Shown here in pieces: positions 25,783 to 35,640 of a stretch of 64,000 nt of DNA. Within the stretch, counting starts at the first letter, position 1, and the number at the start of each line of letters is the position of its first letter. The position numbers and the translations under genes are program-made. Origin of the DNA: Emticicia sp. BO119 (GTDB lineage Bacteria; Bacteroidota; Bacteroidia; Cytophagales; Spirosomataceae); NCBI RefSeq assembly GCF_013912375.1, contig NZ_JACETV010000006.1, positions 248,001 to 312,000 of the forward strand. The letters run 5' to 3'. The notes under the pieces are model-generated. The model saw only the letters and a list, made by a program, of their open reading frames with translations. It was not told the origin of the DNA and searched no databases.

Positions 25783-26613
25783 ATGCAAGCAAGATATGAA
25801 AGTAGCCCTAAGGAAACTGCGGGTATGAATACGACCGAGTTGAGAAGCAATTTTCTTGTAGAGACGCTTTTCACACCAGACCAGGTCCATATTGTTTACT
25901 CTCACTATGACCGTATGATTTTAGGAGGTATTATGCCTAAAAATGAGTCAATAGCGTTGGGTAATTATGATGAGCTGAAGTCTGATTACTTTTTGGAAAG
26001 AAGAGAAATCGGAATTATCAATGTGGCAGGCAATGGCAAAATTACAGTTGGTGACGAAACCTTCAACATTAATAAGTTAGACTGTTTGTATATTGGCAGA
26101 GGTGCCCAGAAAGTAGTTTTTGAAAGCGTTGACACTCATAACCCTGCAAAATATTTTATCCTTTCAGCTCCTGCACATGCCGTCTATCCTACCCGATTAA
26201 TGACCAAAGAAGAAGCTTCTCCTGCAAGTATGGGAGCAGTAGAAACAGCCAACCAAAGGATAATTTATAAATATATTCATTTAGATGGTATCAGAAGTTG
26301 TCAATTGGTAATGGGCTTGACAGTATTGCAAACGGGTAGTGTCTGGAACACCATGCCATCACATACCCACGACCGCCGTATGGAAGCCTATTGTTATTTT
26401 GATGTGCCTGAAAATCATGGTGTGCTACACCTGATGGGGCAGCCGCAAGAAACCCGTCATCTCTGGATAGCCAATCATCAGGCAATTATTTCTCCACCTT
26501 GGTCGGTGCATTCAGGTTGCGGTACTTCTAACTATTCATTTATCTGGGGTATGGCAGGCGAAAACCAATCTTTTTCAGATATGGACTTCATACCTATTTC
26601 AGAGTTACGCTGA
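25783..26613 (+). CDS. kduI: 5-dehydro-4-deoxy-D-glucuronate isomerase
   Basis: 276 residues, the standard KduI length. This zinc-dependent cupin isomerises 4-deoxy-L-threo-5-hexosulose uronate (DKI) to DKII in the cytoplasm, the step before KduD. The metal site is visible as MPSHTHDRRMEAYCYFD (His, His, Glu) with the last His in PPWSVHSGCGT. The N-terminus ARYESSPKETAGMNTTELR is typical of the family. It sits between kduD and a GH88 gene, giving a short path from unsaturated oligouronides to KDG. Confidence 0.96.
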   Translation: MQARYESSPKETAGMNTTELRSNFLVETLFTPDQVHIVYSHYDRMILGGIMPKNESIALGNYDELKSDYFLERREIGIINVAGNGKITVGDETFNINKLDCLYIGRGAQKVVFESVDTHNPAKYFILSAPAHAVYPTRLMTKEEASPASMGAVETANQRIIYKYIHLDGIRSCQLVMGLTVLQTGSVWNTMPSHTHDRRMEAYCYFDVPENHGVLHLMGQPQETRHLWIANHQAIISPPWSVHSGCGTSNYSFIWGMAGENQSFSDMDFIPISELR

Positions 26614-26663
26614 CGCAATACCTGTTTATTCATACAATTATTTAATTTTCAATTTTTTATAAA

Positions 26664-27836
26664 ATGAGACTTACCTCTAATTTGATTATTTTATTGCTTT
26701 TTGTTACGTCAATCGTTCTTGGCCAGAAGAAGATTGATGTAACAAAAGAATTTGCCTTCGCTGCCAAACAGTATGAAGGCATGCTGAAAAGCCACCCTGA
26801 TATTACCAGGACACCTCAGTCAACAAATCCTGATGGTTCACCAAGAGATATGCCTACCAGTTGGTGGTGCAGTGGTTTTTTTGGCGGTTCGTTATGGTAC
26901 ATTTTTGAACAAACCAAAGACCAGAAATGGAAAGAGGCCGCCGACAAATGGACAATGGCTGTTGAAAAAGAGCAGTATAACACAGGTACGCATGATTTAG
27001 GCTTTATGCTGTATTGCCCTTTCGGAAATGGTTATCGGTTGACCAAAAATCCGAAGTACAAAGAAATTATGCTTACCGGAGCTAAATCTTTAGCTACCCG
27101 ATTTGACCCTAAAGTGGGCTTGATCAAATCCTGGAATAACTGGAAGGGCTACAAATATCCTGTGATTGTCGATAACATGATGAATCTTGAATTTTTATTC
27201 TGGGCAGCGCGTGAATCTGGCAATAAAGAATTTTATAATATCAGCGTAACTCATGCCGATAATACATTAAAGAACCATTTCCGTTCAGATGGGAGTAGTT
27301 ACCATGTAATAGCTTATGGCGAAAACGGTGAGGTGATGAAGAAAGGGACACATCAGGGATATGCCGATGAGTCTGCTTGGGCAAGAGGTCAGGCATGGGC
27401 ATTGTATGGCTATACAGATATGTATAGAGAAACCAAAGACAAAAAGTACTTGGCTCAAGCAGAGAAAATAGCTGACTATTATCTGAGTCATCCTAATTTA
27501 CCGAAAGATAAAATTCCATATTGGGATTTTAATGCCCCTAATATCCCGAATGAAGAGCGCGATGCTTCTGCGGGTGCAATTACTGCTTCAGCCCTGCTGG
27601 AATTAAGCACTTATGTAAGCAAAGCCAAAAGCAAACTCTATTTTGCCGCTGCCGAAACCATGTTAGAAAGTCTGGCAAGCCCAACCTATAAAGCCAACTT
27701 AGGTGAAAATAATCATTTTATTTTGAAACACTCTGTCGGTGCCAAACCTCTTAAATCAGAAATTGATGTGCCACTCGTTTATGCTGACTATTATTTCTTA
27801 GAAGGTTTATTGCGCTATCAGAAATTGAAGAAATAA
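26664..27836 (+). CDS. GH88 unsaturated glucuronyl hydrolase
   Basis: 390 residues. A signal peptide (LIILLLFVTSIVLGQ) makes it periplasmic or secreted. The fold is the (alpha/alpha)6 barrel of glycoside hydrolase family 88. Catalytic-type Asp residues are in GTHDLGFMLYCPF and in VDNMMNLEFLFWAA; SWWCSGFFGGSLWY, DESAWARGQAWALYGY and the RDASAGAITASALLEL motif are also family-typical. It releases a 4,5-unsaturated uronic acid from oligosaccharides cut by a polysaccharide lyase; the free sugar converts spontaneously to DKI for KduI. No lyase gene is in this window. A perfect hairpin follows the stop. Confidence 0.93.
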   Translation: MRLTSNLIILLLFVTSIVLGQKKIDVTKEFAFAAKQYEGMLKSHPDITRTPQSTNPDGSPRDMPTSWWCSGFFGGSLWYIFEQTKDQKWKEAADKWTMAVEKEQYNTGTHDLGFMLYCPFGNGYRLTKNPKYKEIMLTGAKSLATRFDPKVGLIKSWNNWKGYKYPVIVDNMMNLEFLFWAARESGNKEFYNISVTHADNTLKNHFRSDGSSYHVIAYGENGEVMKKGTHQGYADESAWARGQAWALYGYTDMYRETKDKKYLAQAEKIADYYLSHPNLPKDKIPYWDFNAPNIPNEERDASAGAITASALLELSTYVSKAKSKLYFAAAETMLESLASPTYKANLGENNHFILKHSVGAKPLKSEIDVPLVYADYYFLEGLLRYQKLKK

Positions 27837-27856
27837 GCTATAGTGTTCCAAAACCC

Positions 27857-27902
27857 AACACTAACAAAAATGCCCCTTTTCAGGGGCATTTTTGTTAGTG
27901 TT
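27857..27902 (+). terminator. Strong terminator of the uronate operon
   Basis: Perfect 21-bp stem with loop TTTC. The left arm runs AACACTAACAAAAATGCCCC and one further T at 27857-27877; the mirror arm is at 27882-27902 with five T in it. It lies 20 bases after the GH88 stop. Confidence 0.88.
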
Positions 27903-28207
27903 GTACCTGAAGAGGTAAAAAATTTTCTCTCTATTTATACATCTCGACAGAACAATAATATAATCACTCTCTTATCTTCTATTAATTTGGTTTAGCATTA
28001 CTGTGTCTGCAATTTTTTCATCCTTAGCTAATAAAAGCATATTCCTTATAATCTTTCTCAAAAGGTAAAATAATAATAAAACAAGAAATAGCTACCGTTA
28101 AATCAAAAAGGGTACCGATAGATAAATTCAACTATACTTATCTTTTTTCTCTTTCCAAATTTGATTTAGAATTTAAAAATCATGTGGGTAAAATTACATT
28201 TTATAAA
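27903..28207. other. AT-rich intergenic region before the protease gene
   Basis: About 305 bases, visibly AT-richer than the operons on either side. No frame, hairpin or consensus promoter was recognised. It must hold the promoter of the protease-barrel pair. An ATG at 28182 opens only a nine-codon frame. Confidence 0.5.
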
Positions 28208-29095
28208 ATGAAAAAGATAAGCAAGAAAATGTTTAATTCTATTTATAAAGAATTAATCAGAATAAGGGGTGTTAATTATGTGGCTATCGGGTATAAAGAA
28301 ATTAATGGTATACCAGATACCCAACAAATAGCCATAAGGGTGCATGTAACAAAAAAAAGGGCAGAATCAGAAATTTTTCCTGATGAAATTATTCCCAAAT
28401 CAGTAAATGGAATACCTACGGATGTAATAGAAAGTTTATGGGTAAATGAGGCTAACCATTTACAACAGAGATTTTCCGACCTGCGCGGAGGTATTCAGAT
28501 TATTAATCCGATAGTAAAATTAGCAGGTACACTTGGAGGTATTTTCACTGATTTGATAACAGGGAATTTGATTGGATTGACAGCAGCCCATAATTTAAAA
28601 AGCGGACAAATAGGAAATACTGGAGATGAAGTTTATCAGCCATCCTTAGATCCGTTAAATGTCAATGATTTTATTGGAACAATACATTCAATTAATACGC
28701 CATTAGATGCAGGTACAATACTACTAAATACCAAAAGAAATTTATTTCAAAAAGAAATAGTAAATGGTAATACACCAATAACTATTCAGGGGGTTATACC
28801 ACCAAGTCTTGGTATGCAGGTTTTTAAAGTAGGCTGTGCAACTGGTTTTACTGAAGGTACAATCGATGATATATCTCCAACTACCTCAGAAACATTTACA
28901 ATTAAAAGTATTAATAATACTATCCTAAGCGATTTTGGAGACTCTGGGGCTATCTGGATTGACAGGGATAGCGAATGTGCTGTAGGATTGCATATTCAGG
29001 GAAATCCTATTACACATAAGAATGCACTAGCATCAAGCATACATAGAATATTTTCAGTTTTAAAATTAGACACTAATCTTCTTCACTTACAATGA
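28208..29095 (+). CDS. Trypsin-like serine protease with N-terminal accessory domain
   Basis: About 295 residues, no signal peptide or membrane segment. Residues 1-80 form an accessory domain (GVNYVAIGYKEINGIPDTQQIAIRVHV split, ending NGIPTDVIES) seen before trypsin-like domains in other bacteria. The protease domain has the apparent triad His128 in LTAAHN, Asp167 in PLDAGTIL and Ser246 in FGDSGAIW, with oxyanion Gly-Asp-Ser-Gly. I use the ATG at 28208 and not the GTG at 28184, since MKKISKK is a plausible start. Its stop overlaps the ATG of the next gene by 4 bases, so the pair is coupled. Substrate and cell location are unknown; it is not the secreted kind of trypsin. Confidence 0.8.
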   Translation: MKKISKKMFNSIYKELIRIRGVNYVAIGYKEINGIPDTQQIAIRVHVTKKRAESEIFPDEIIPKSVNGIPTDVIESLWVNEANHLQQRFSDLRGGIQIINPIVKLAGTLGGIFTDLITGNLIGLTAAHNLKSGQIGNTGDEVYQPSLDPLNVNDFIGTIHSINTPLDAGTILLNTKRNLFQKEIVNGNTPITIQGVIPPSLGMQVFKVGCATGFTEGTIDDISPTTSETFTIKSINNTILSDFGDSGAIWIDRDSECAVGLHIQGNPITHKNALASSIHRIFSVLKLDTNLLHLQ

Positions 29096-30177
29096 AAAAT
29101 CTTTTCTTTATTACTCTCTATCTCCTCTGCAATTCAATTATTGCAAATGGACAAAGTTTTAACGACCTCACTGGCGTTCTTACAATTGACCTTTCACAAA
29201 GTCAACAAAAACTTAAAATTAAAGTACCGCATAAAAGAGATATAAAAATTAAGATAATAAATTTTTTACCTTTTACTAAATATTCAATCATAGCTGAAAG
29301 AACATCAACCAGAGTACCTCCAATAGATTTAGACAAATTTTTAAGTAAACAATCTGCTACAAAAGATGTGTGTGAGATTGCCCAAGAAGCGATTATTTTC
29401 AAAAAGGTATATACTTCCACCACAGAATTAGATTTGGGAGCAAACTTACGTGAATTAGAAAAAAAGATATTTGATTGTGGTGGAAGAGATATTATAACAA
29501 ATGCAACAATAAAAGAAGAACTTATACGTATTCCTGGATTAACACAAAGAGAGTTTTCTTTAGAAGAATTAGACTCTGGTGGAAATAAATTTTTAATAGT
29601 TGGGGAGAAGATTACTTTGAAAATTGTTAGAGAGGCTACACCAGCTCTTAATATTGAGAGAAAAGAATTTGATGCTTTTGAAATAGCCACAGATACTAAA
29701 GGTAATTGGGAATTAAATTACGGCTTTGCATTTAAATTAAATGGGCTTTCAAGTAATAAAGAATATTATTCAAAAGCTGATACAGGTAGTACTTATCTTA
29801 TTGCTGAAAAAACAAAGATGAAAGGGCTATCAGGCTTAAATGTCTATCCAACAGTATTTATAACTTACTATCCTAAACATAAAGAACTCTCATCTGTTTT
29901 TCTTGGTTTTACATCAGGGTTAGGCTCCAATCTTGAAGAAATTTCTGCTTTTATAGCACCAAGTCTTGTTATAGAACAGAATGTATTAATTAGCTTAGGG
30001 CTTAGTATTACTAAATCATCCGTTTTAAGAGGAGAATACAGCGCTAATCAGAGAGTAAAGGAAAATCTTAATTTTGACCAGCTTCATGTTGGTAGATATA
30101 TGCCAAACGTATTTTTTAGTCTATCATATAGATTTAACAAAAATCCGTTTAAAAAAGCTAAAGATTCAGAAGAATAA
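29092..30177 (+). CDS. Secreted protein of unknown function, predicted outer-membrane barrel at the C-terminus
   Basis: 361 residues. A signal peptide (FFITLYLLCNSIIANGQS) leads to an N-terminal region (about 20-200) rich in charged residues with a beta domain around LTIDLSQSQQKLKIKV. The C-terminal 160 residues alternate short beta strands and end SLSYRFNKNPFKK, suggesting a small outer-membrane barrel (LNVYPTVFITYYP, FLGFTSGLGSNL, VLISLGLSITKS). I do not recognise a family. Start and stop overlap with the protease gene (ATGA) indicates a two-gene unit. Codon and base use are AT-rich, as for its partner, hinting at recent acquisition. A hairpin terminator follows about 80 bases later. Confidence 0.75.
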   Translation: MKNLFFITLYLLCNSIIANGQSFNDLTGVLTIDLSQSQQKLKIKVPHKRDIKIKIINFLPFTKYSIIAERTSTRVPPIDLDKFLSKQSATKDVCEIAQEAIIFKKVYTSTTELDLGANLRELEKKIFDCGGRDIITNATIKEELIRIPGLTQREFSLEELDSGGNKFLIVGEKITLKIVREATPALNIERKEFDAFEIATDTKGNWELNYGFAFKLNGLSSNKEYYSKADTGSTYLIAEKTKMKGLSGLNVYPTVFITYYPKHKELSSVFLGFTSGLGSNLEEISAFIAPSLVIEQNVLISLGLSITKSSVLRGEYSANQRVKENLNFDQLHVGRYMPNVFFSLSYRFNKNPFKKAKDSEE

Positions 30178-30257
30178 ATCAAGTGTATAAGATTTAAACA
30201 AAGAAACCACTTTTCCTATCTTATTTTTAGTCGAATTTTAATTAATGAAAGTTTCCT

Positions 30258-30294
30258 AAAAGCCTGAACAAACACATATTTGTTCAGGCTTTTT
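30258..30294 (+). terminator. Terminator of the protease-barrel pair
   Basis: Perfect 15-bp stem AAAAGCCTGAACAAA / TTTGTTCAGGCTTTT with loop of six bases and a T run. It is 80 bases after the stop. The remaining 170 bases up to the DUF2809 gene show no further feature. Confidence 0.9.
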
Positions 30295-30465
30295 AACTGA
30301 TTCATCAACTATTATAGGAATTGACTTCCAGTTTAAACAGGTATGTATTCTTGCTTATTTCAAATAATTGCAAGTACAGAGTTCAACAAAAAATACTGAA
30401 AAATATTTTGTTATTCTCAATCAAGCAATTAACTTTGTTTTTCAAAGTACTTTTAAATACCAAAA

Positions 30466-30855
30466 ATGTTTATATTCAGACCTAAGTACGGATTATTAGC
30501 TATTGTTTTTTTCATTATAGAAGTACTCATTGCCTTATATGTGCACGATTCTTTTATTAGGCCAATTGTAGGCGATTATCTGGTGGTATTTCTGGTGTAC
30601 TGTGCTGTTTTCACTTTCTATAATACTGATTTTGTGAAGGCCGCTATAGCAGTACTCTTGTTCTGTTATCTGATTGAAACATTACAATATTTTCATTTTG
30701 TACATTATATGGGTTGGGAAAAATACAGGATCGTTGCAGTTGCTTTGGGCACGGGCTTTTCATGGGTTGATATGATAGCTTATACTTTAGGTTTTCTGAC
30801 CATACTCTTAGTAGAATATTGGAGAATAAAATCTCCTCAGAAACAAAGCATATAA
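30466..30855 (+). CDS. DUF2809 membrane protein
   Basis: 129 residues with four membrane segments, matching DUF2809: MFIFRPKYGLLAIVFFIIEVLIALYVHD-type start (first parts), DYLVVFLVYCAVFTF, IETLQYFHFVHYMGWE and GTGFSWVDMIAYTLGF. It is an inner-membrane protein of unknown function, related to the VanZ-like group. The next gene starts 13 bases after its stop, so the two probably form an operon. Confidence 0.88.
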   Translation: MFIFRPKYGLLAIVFFIIEVLIALYVHDSFIRPIVGDYLVVFLVYCAVFTFYNTDFVKAAIAVLLFCYLIETLQYFHFVHYMGWEKYRIVAVALGTGFSWVDMIAYTLGFLTILLVEYWRIKSPQKQSI

Positions 30856-30868
30856 ACTTTGAGAGAAT

Positions 30869-31687
30869 ATGAATGACTTCGTTGACAAAAACTCAATAGT
30901 AAGAAAGATATGGAGCAATTCGGATGTAATTTTATTCATCTTTGCAGGCTCCGCGGCAGAATTTGCTTTAAACAAAGCAGTAGACTGGCTATATTTTACC
31001 GGAAAAATCCCTTCTGACCCATTAGGAAGGCTTTTCTCAACTGTCCGCTATGCAAAGATGATTGTTTTTGCTGATAGTGAGAATGCGCTCAGAGCAATTG
31101 ATAAAATCAATAGTATTCATCAAGGAGTTGAACAAAGCCGCGGGGCCCGTATTCCTGACTGGGCATATAGAGATGTATTGTATATGTTAATTGATTATGC
31201 GATTATCTCTTATGAACTGCTTGAAAGAAAATTGACTCCGGAAGAAAAAGAAGAGGTTTTCAATGTTTTCCAAAGAGTTGGCCTGAGAATGGGTCTGAGC
31301 GAACTACCAGAAGACTATTCAAGCTGGGAATATTCGCGTAAAGCACATCTGCAAGAAGACTTAATTAATGGCCATTATACGGCAGACCTGTATCTGCAAT
31401 ACAAAAAACACTTAGGCTCGGCCCGTTACCTGATTTTATTGGAGTGTCAGAAATTAATTGTTCCGGCAAGGGTGTCTGAATTATTAAAATTCGGCAATTC
31501 ATTCAAGGGTAAAATATTGCTGAACCTTTATTTATTCAGTCGAAAACTCAAATTAGATAATCTTGTTAAAAACATTCTTCTTCCGGCTGAATATAGTGAG
31601 CAGATAAATGATTTGAATCATAGCTATTCTCCCAAGCCCATACATAAAGAATTGAAAACCACAGAAATGCAATTCTTACACTTATAG
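30869..31687 (+). CDS. Oxygenase MpaB family (DUF2236) protein
   Basis: 272 residues, helical throughout. It matches the MpaB/latex-clearing-type domain (DUF2236): NSDVILFIFAGSAAEFALNKAV, SDPLGRLFSTVRYAKMIVFAD, then the conserved INSIHQGVEQSRGARIPDWAYRDVLYMLIDYAI region, in which His of SIHQGV is the likely heme ligand. Family members bind heme b and some cleave isoprenoid double bonds, but most are uncharacterised. It is 13 bases downstream of the DUF2809 gene. The substrate here is unknown. A hairpin terminator follows. Confidence 0.82.
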   Translation: MNDFVDKNSIVRKIWSNSDVILFIFAGSAAEFALNKAVDWLYFTGKIPSDPLGRLFSTVRYAKMIVFADSENALRAIDKINSIHQGVEQSRGARIPDWAYRDVLYMLIDYAIISYELLERKLTPEEKEEVFNVFQRVGLRMGLSELPEDYSSWEYSRKAHLQEDLINGHYTADLYLQYKKHLGSARYLILLECQKLIVPARVSELLKFGNSFKGKILLNLYLFSRKLKLDNLVKNILLPAEYSEQINDLNHSYSPKPIHKELKTTEMQFLHL

Positions 31688-31717
31688 AAAGCTTATTTAA
31701 GTACAGTATGATAAATA

Positions 31718-31749
31718 AAAACAGACAACTTTCAGGAGTTGTCTGTTTT
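31718..31749. terminator. Bidirectional terminator between MpaB-type and molybdenum hydroxylase genes
   Basis: Stem AAAACAGACAACT / AGTTGTCTGTTTT with loop TTCAGG, between convergent genes, with A/T runs on both sides. Confidence 0.85.
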
Positions 31750-31777
31750 ATGAATAAATAAATGATATGACAAATTC

Positions 31778-34030
31778 TTACGACTTTGTCATATCAACTG
31801 CAAAAGGTTGATTATAATATCGCTTACCGGTAGTCTTATACAACGCATTGGCTACTGCTCCAAAAACGGGCGGGAATGGCGGTTCGCCTAAACCTGTTGG
31901 GTCAATATCGTTTTCAACAAAGTGTACTTCAATTTTCTTAGGTGCTTCATTGTGGCGAATGATTCGGTAATTGTGGAAATTGGTCTGCTCGGGAGCACCA
32001 TCTTTATGGGTCAAAGCTCCATACAATGAGTTGCCAATGCCGTCAACCACAGCCCCCTGCACCATATTAATTGCCGCATCAGGATTCACTACTACACCGC
32101 AATCAACTGCACTGAAAACCTGCTCCACATAGGGTTGTCCGTCTCTCATCACCATATCCACCACATGACCAGCATACGAAGCATGACAGAAATAGGCAGC
32201 AACGCCTCTTTTTCTGCCACTATTTTCGGGTTTACCCCAGCCTGATTTCTCACGCAATAGTTCAAGAACACCAATATACCTTTTGGCATCATAATCATTA
32301 TTTTTACCTACCGGATTGTCTTTGGCACGATTCAGTAATTCAAGACGCAACGCAATAGGATCTTTTCCCATTGCTTCAGCTACTTCATCTAAAAACGATT
32401 GTTCGGCTGCCGCGTTGAAATTAGAACGAGGCGCACGGAAAGCACCGATGGTAATATTTGATGGAATCTCCCAGCCTTCTGCTAAATAATTATCAATAGC
32501 TCCAGCCGGAAAACGATTAGCATGAACCGGATTTTCAGGAATTCCTCCCCCTATGACATGAAACCCAATGAGTTTTTTATTGGCATCTAATGCCGCACGA
32601 TAGGTAGCAGTGTACATTGGTCGATAAATACCATAAGTCATATCGTCTTCACGAGTGTACATCAGCTTAATGGGTGCCTTAGCTTTTTTAGATATAAGCG
32701 CTGCTTCGTAGAGATATTGTCCGTAAGCTCTACGCCCAAAGCCACCACCCATGCGTGTCATCTGAATTTCAATTTTGTCAGCTGGCAGGTTTAATAGTTT
32801 TGAAAGTGTAGGTTCTGTCCAGCCGGGTGCTTGTAATGGCCCTGCCAGCAAGGCTTCTTCATCGGTTACATGGGCAAAGAAATTTATTGGCTCCAGGCAG
32901 TTATGGGCTAAAAATGGCGCATTATAGGTACGTTCAATAATCTGGGAAGCATTTTTGAAAGCTGTTTCAGGGTCGCCGTCTTTTCTTAAAACTGTAGAAG
33001 GTTGTTTGGCACGCTCCTGCATCATTTCTAACTGATTAGAGCTGGACTCAAGCCTTCCCGGAATAATCACCTCTCGTTTTCCACCTCTTCCAGTTAAAGT
33101 GTCTTTTACATCTCCAGCCTGCTCCCACTCTACTTTTAGTTTTTTGCGGGCGTTCATTACCTCCCAGGTTGTGTTTCCTACAATCACCAGTAAATCGTTA
33201 AATGTACGGGTGTCAAAGCCTCCCTGCTGGAAACCATCCTCATACAATTTTAATGTAAAAACATCTTTTATACCAGGCATTTTGAGGGTTTGAGAAGCAT
33301 CAAAAGATTTTAGTTTCAGCCCGAAAGCAGGTGGATGTTGAATCATGGCAATCAGCATACCATCCACTCGATAATCTAACCCGAAAAGGGGCTTACCCGT
33401 TACGATTTTCTCTCCTTCAACGTTTTTCTTTGAATTTCTTACGACTGCAAAATCTTTCGGGTCTTTTAATTTCATGCCTTTTGGTACAGCAATAGTGGCC
33501 GCCTTGCTTGCCATTTCACCATATTTTGCCGATTTGCCACTTGAATGAGATAATATCCCTGCCTTAGTTGTAACTTCAGCTAATGGTACACCCCATGTAT
33601 CTGCGGCTGCCTGGCAAAGCATTTGCCGGGCAGCTGCGCCGGCTTCTCTAAGGGGTTTCCAGTACATTCTTACCGAATTACTACCCCCTGTAAACTGCGA
33701 GCCAAACTTTACATTATCGTGAGTACTCATTTCAACCACCACATTTTTCCAATCTATATCTAATTCCTCAGCCACTATCATTGGCAGTGAAGTCATTACA
33801 TTCTGCCCGAACTCCGGATTTGGACAAAAGATTTTAATCATATTATCTGACGTTATCTGAATATATCCTGTCACTTGATTCCATTGTTCAGGCAGATTCA
33901 GTTCAGCCATTTTATCGGCAGGTCTGAAACCAGAAAGCCATGTAAAACTAAGCATCAAACCGCCACTCGTCAATGCAGACGATTTAAGAAAAGAGCGTCT
34001 GCTATATGTCTTTGGATTTTCCATATTCAT
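31778..34030 (-). CDS. Xanthine dehydrogenase family molybdopterin-binding subunit (IorB-like)
   Basis: 750 residues. The N-terminus is a Tat signal with the twin arginine ([16 protein letters not shown]), so it is exported folded to the periplasm. Molybdopterin-binding segments follow, as in isoquinoline 1-oxidoreductase beta and aldehyde oxidase relatives: [51 protein letters not shown] and [18 protein letters not shown]. The last region contains the active-site Glu position of the family (here in LGEPP). It overlaps the iron-sulfur subunit by 4 bases. No cytochrome c subunit or FAD subunit is nearby, so electrons probably go to an unlinked acceptor. The substrate, an aldehyde or N-heterocycle, is unknown. 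Confidence 0.93.
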   Translation of the reverse strand: MNMENPKTYSRRSFLKSSALTSGGLMLSFTWLSGFRPADKMAELNLPEQWNQVTGYIQITSDNMIKIFCPNPEFGQNVMTSLPMIVAEELDIDWKNVVVEMSTHDNVKFGSQFTGGSNSVRMYWKPLREAGAAARQMLCQAAADTWGVPLAEVTTKAGILSHSSGKSAKYGEMASKAATIAVPKGMKLKDPKDFAVVRNSKKNVEGEKIVTGKPLFGLDYRVDGMLIAMIQHPPAFGLKLKSFDASQTLKMPGIKDVFTLKLYEDGFQQGGFDTRTFNDLLVIVGNTTWEVMNARKKLKVEWEQAGDVKDTLTGRGGKREVIIPGRLESSSNQLEMMQERAKQPSTVLRKDGDPETAFKNASQIIERTYNAPFLAHNCLEPINFFAHVTDEEALLAGPLQAPGWTEPTLSKLLNLPADKIEIQMTRMGGGFGRRAYGQYLYEAALISKKAKAPIKLMYTREDDMTYGIYRPMYTATYRAALDANKKLIGFHVIGGGIPENPVHANRFPAGAIDNYLAEGWEIPSNITIGAFRAPRSNFNAAAEQSFLDEVAEAMGKDPIALRLELLNRAKDNPVGKNNDYDAKRYIGVLELLREKSGWGKPENSGRKRGVAAYFCHASYAGHVVDMVMRDGQPYVEQVFSAVDCGVVVNPDAAINMVQGAVVDGIGNSLYGALTHKDGAPEQTNFHNYRIIRHNEAPKKIEVHFVENDIDPTGLGEPPFPPVFGAVANALYKTTGKRYYNQPFAVDMTKS

Positions 34031-34506
34031 TTCTTTTGAGGTTGAGTTTTTGAAGCTTTGGCAGCTGTTTTAATAGCCTCCTTGATACGAAGGTATGTAC
34101 CACAACGACAGATATTGCCACTCATATACCCATCAATATCTTCATCTGAAGGGTGCGGGTTGTCTTTCAGTAATGAAGTAGCGCTCATAATCTGCCCTGC
34201 CTGACAATAACCACATTGAGCCACATCATGCTCAATCCAGGCCTTTTGTACCGGATGAGTAGCATTAGCCGATAAACCCTCAATAGTAGTAATTGCCTGC
34301 TTACCAACTGCCGATACAGGCAACTGGCATGAACGAACGGCTGAACCATTCAGATGAACAGTACAAGCGCCACACATAGCTACACCGCAACCATACTTTG
34401 TGCCTTGCAGATTAAGATGGTCGCGTAAAACCCACAACATAGGCGTTGAAGGGTCAACGTCTATCAGATGGTTTTTTCCATTAACTTTCAGATTATATTT
34501 TGCCAT
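34027..34506 (-). CDS. (2Fe-2S)-binding subunit of the molybdenum hydroxylase (IorA-like)
   Basis: 159 residues, the usual small subunit length. The plant-type [2Fe-2S] ligands are in [16 protein letters not shown] and a distal Cys in VRSCQLPV. The second, all-helical cluster domain has [12 protein letters not shown] and GNICRCGTY. It lacks a signal peptide and rides with the Tat-exported large subunit, which is typical of this type. It begins the transcription unit; its stop overlaps the large-subunit ATG by 4 bases. Confidence 0.95.
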   Translation of the reverse strand: MAKYNLKVNGKNHLIDVDPSTPMLWVLRDHLNLQGTKYGCGVAMCGACTVHLNGSAVRSCQLPVSAVGKQAITTIEGLSANATHPVQKAWIEHDVAQCGYCQAGQIMSATSLLKDNPHPSDEDIDGYMSGNICRCGTYLRIKEAIKTAAKASKTQPQKK

Positions 34507-34619
34507 AAATATATGTTGTAGAATATCAATAGTTTAACAGGAGAAAAGATGTAAATAAAATAGAATATTTTGAGAAAAACTTACACAATTCAAACAATAT
34601 GCTACTAAAATCAAACAAA

Positions 34620-35465
34620 TCAGGGAGTAGTCAATCTGGTAAATGAAAGTGAGCCCATTTTCCATTCTCCACCTTGCTTAATATAAACTTCTGTTACCAT
34701 AAATGGATTGGTTACCTCGTTGCCACCGACTACTGCCAAAAGCGTAATTCTATTCAATAAAATAGCGGTGTTGTCAATAATTTTAACAGATACCTCATGA
34801 ATATCAGCCTTTTTGTAATGAATACCTCCGCTATTGATAATATCTATTTCCCGATCTTTTCCCCACGAACCTCCCATGTGTACAAAAACTGACTTTCCAT
34901 CAAATAGTTTTTTCAAAGCCTCTACATTTTTATCAGCCATCCATTGCCATTTGTTTTTGGAGAGAGTGATAATTTCCTGCTCTTCATTTTTACTACTATT
35001 CCCAACAGGAGGCATAACACTATTGTATTCTTCGTCTGTTACTCGCTTTGCCCATACAGTTTTTCCCTTTTGGGTAGGTGTTGCGCCTATATAAGAAAAT
35101 GTACTGCCCGGTGAAGCCCCATGCCAATGCTCTACACCCGGAAGACATTTGATTACGTCTCCTTTACGAACTATTTGTATAGGTTTGTCTTTTTCCTGAT
35201 AATAGCCTGTGCCTTTAGTAATCAATAAGATTTGTCCGGCCGGATGCGAATGCCAGTCCAGTTTAGCACTTGGGGCAAAAGTGGCAAAAGCCAGACTATA
35301 ATTAAAGTTATTATCTGCTTCGCTTAATTCTTTAAGCCATATAGTTCCTGTGTGATTATCGGTAGTTGATATTTCACCTTCAGGAAAAATAGAAGCCTCC
35401 TGTGCTACTGAATGGTTTATAATAGACCCTGATAATACAATTGCTAAAGACAGTATTTTTTTCAT
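34620..35465 (-). CDS. Secreted cupin - NTF2-like (SnoaL/DUF4440) fusion protein
   Basis: 281 residues. A signal peptide (LSLAIVLSGSIINHSVAQ) is followed by a cupin (about residues 30-150). Metal-ligand motifs are LDWHSHPAGQILLITKG and PGVEHWHGASPGST (HxHx(n)Q/E and H). A linker then joins an NTF2-like domain (about 165-281) with KNKWQWMADKNVEALKKLF, VFVHMGGSWGKDREID and the terminal VTEVYIKQGGEWKMGSLSFT, as in DUF4440. Fusion of these two domains is uncommon and the exact role is unknown; binding or turnover of a small periplasmic molecule is plausible. It shares its strand with the molybdenum hydroxylase 114 bases downstream, and its promoter region with the divergent AraC regulator. Confidence 0.85.
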   Translation of the reverse strand: MKKILSLAIVLSGSIINHSVAQEASIFPEGEISTTDNHTGTIWLKELSEADNNFNYSLAFATFAPSAKLDWHSHPAGQILLITKGTGYYQEKDKPIQIVRKGDVIKCLPGVEHWHGASPGSTFSYIGATPTQKGKTVWAKRVTDEEYNSVMPPVGNSSKNEEQEIITLSKNKWQWMADKNVEALKKLFDGKSVFVHMGGSWGKDREIDIINSGGIHYKKADIHEVSVKIIDNTAILLNRITLLAVVGGNEVTNPFMVTEVYIKQGGEWKMGSLSFTRLTTP

Positions 35466-35640
35466 TGATTTCGATTGAAAATATTAAAAATTTCTTTTGC
35501 ATCTTTATACGCTACAAACTTCTTAGTATTCAATGTCTTAAATGTTATATATATTACTGTATTATCTACCATTATTACTGATTGAGCCGTTTATATTGTT
35601 ATAGTTTAGTATTGAAGTGTATAAATTTGCTTTAGGAAAT

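Noticed and set aside
28182-28211. ATG at 28182 as the protease start
   Set aside because: It is in a different frame and meets a stop after nine codons.
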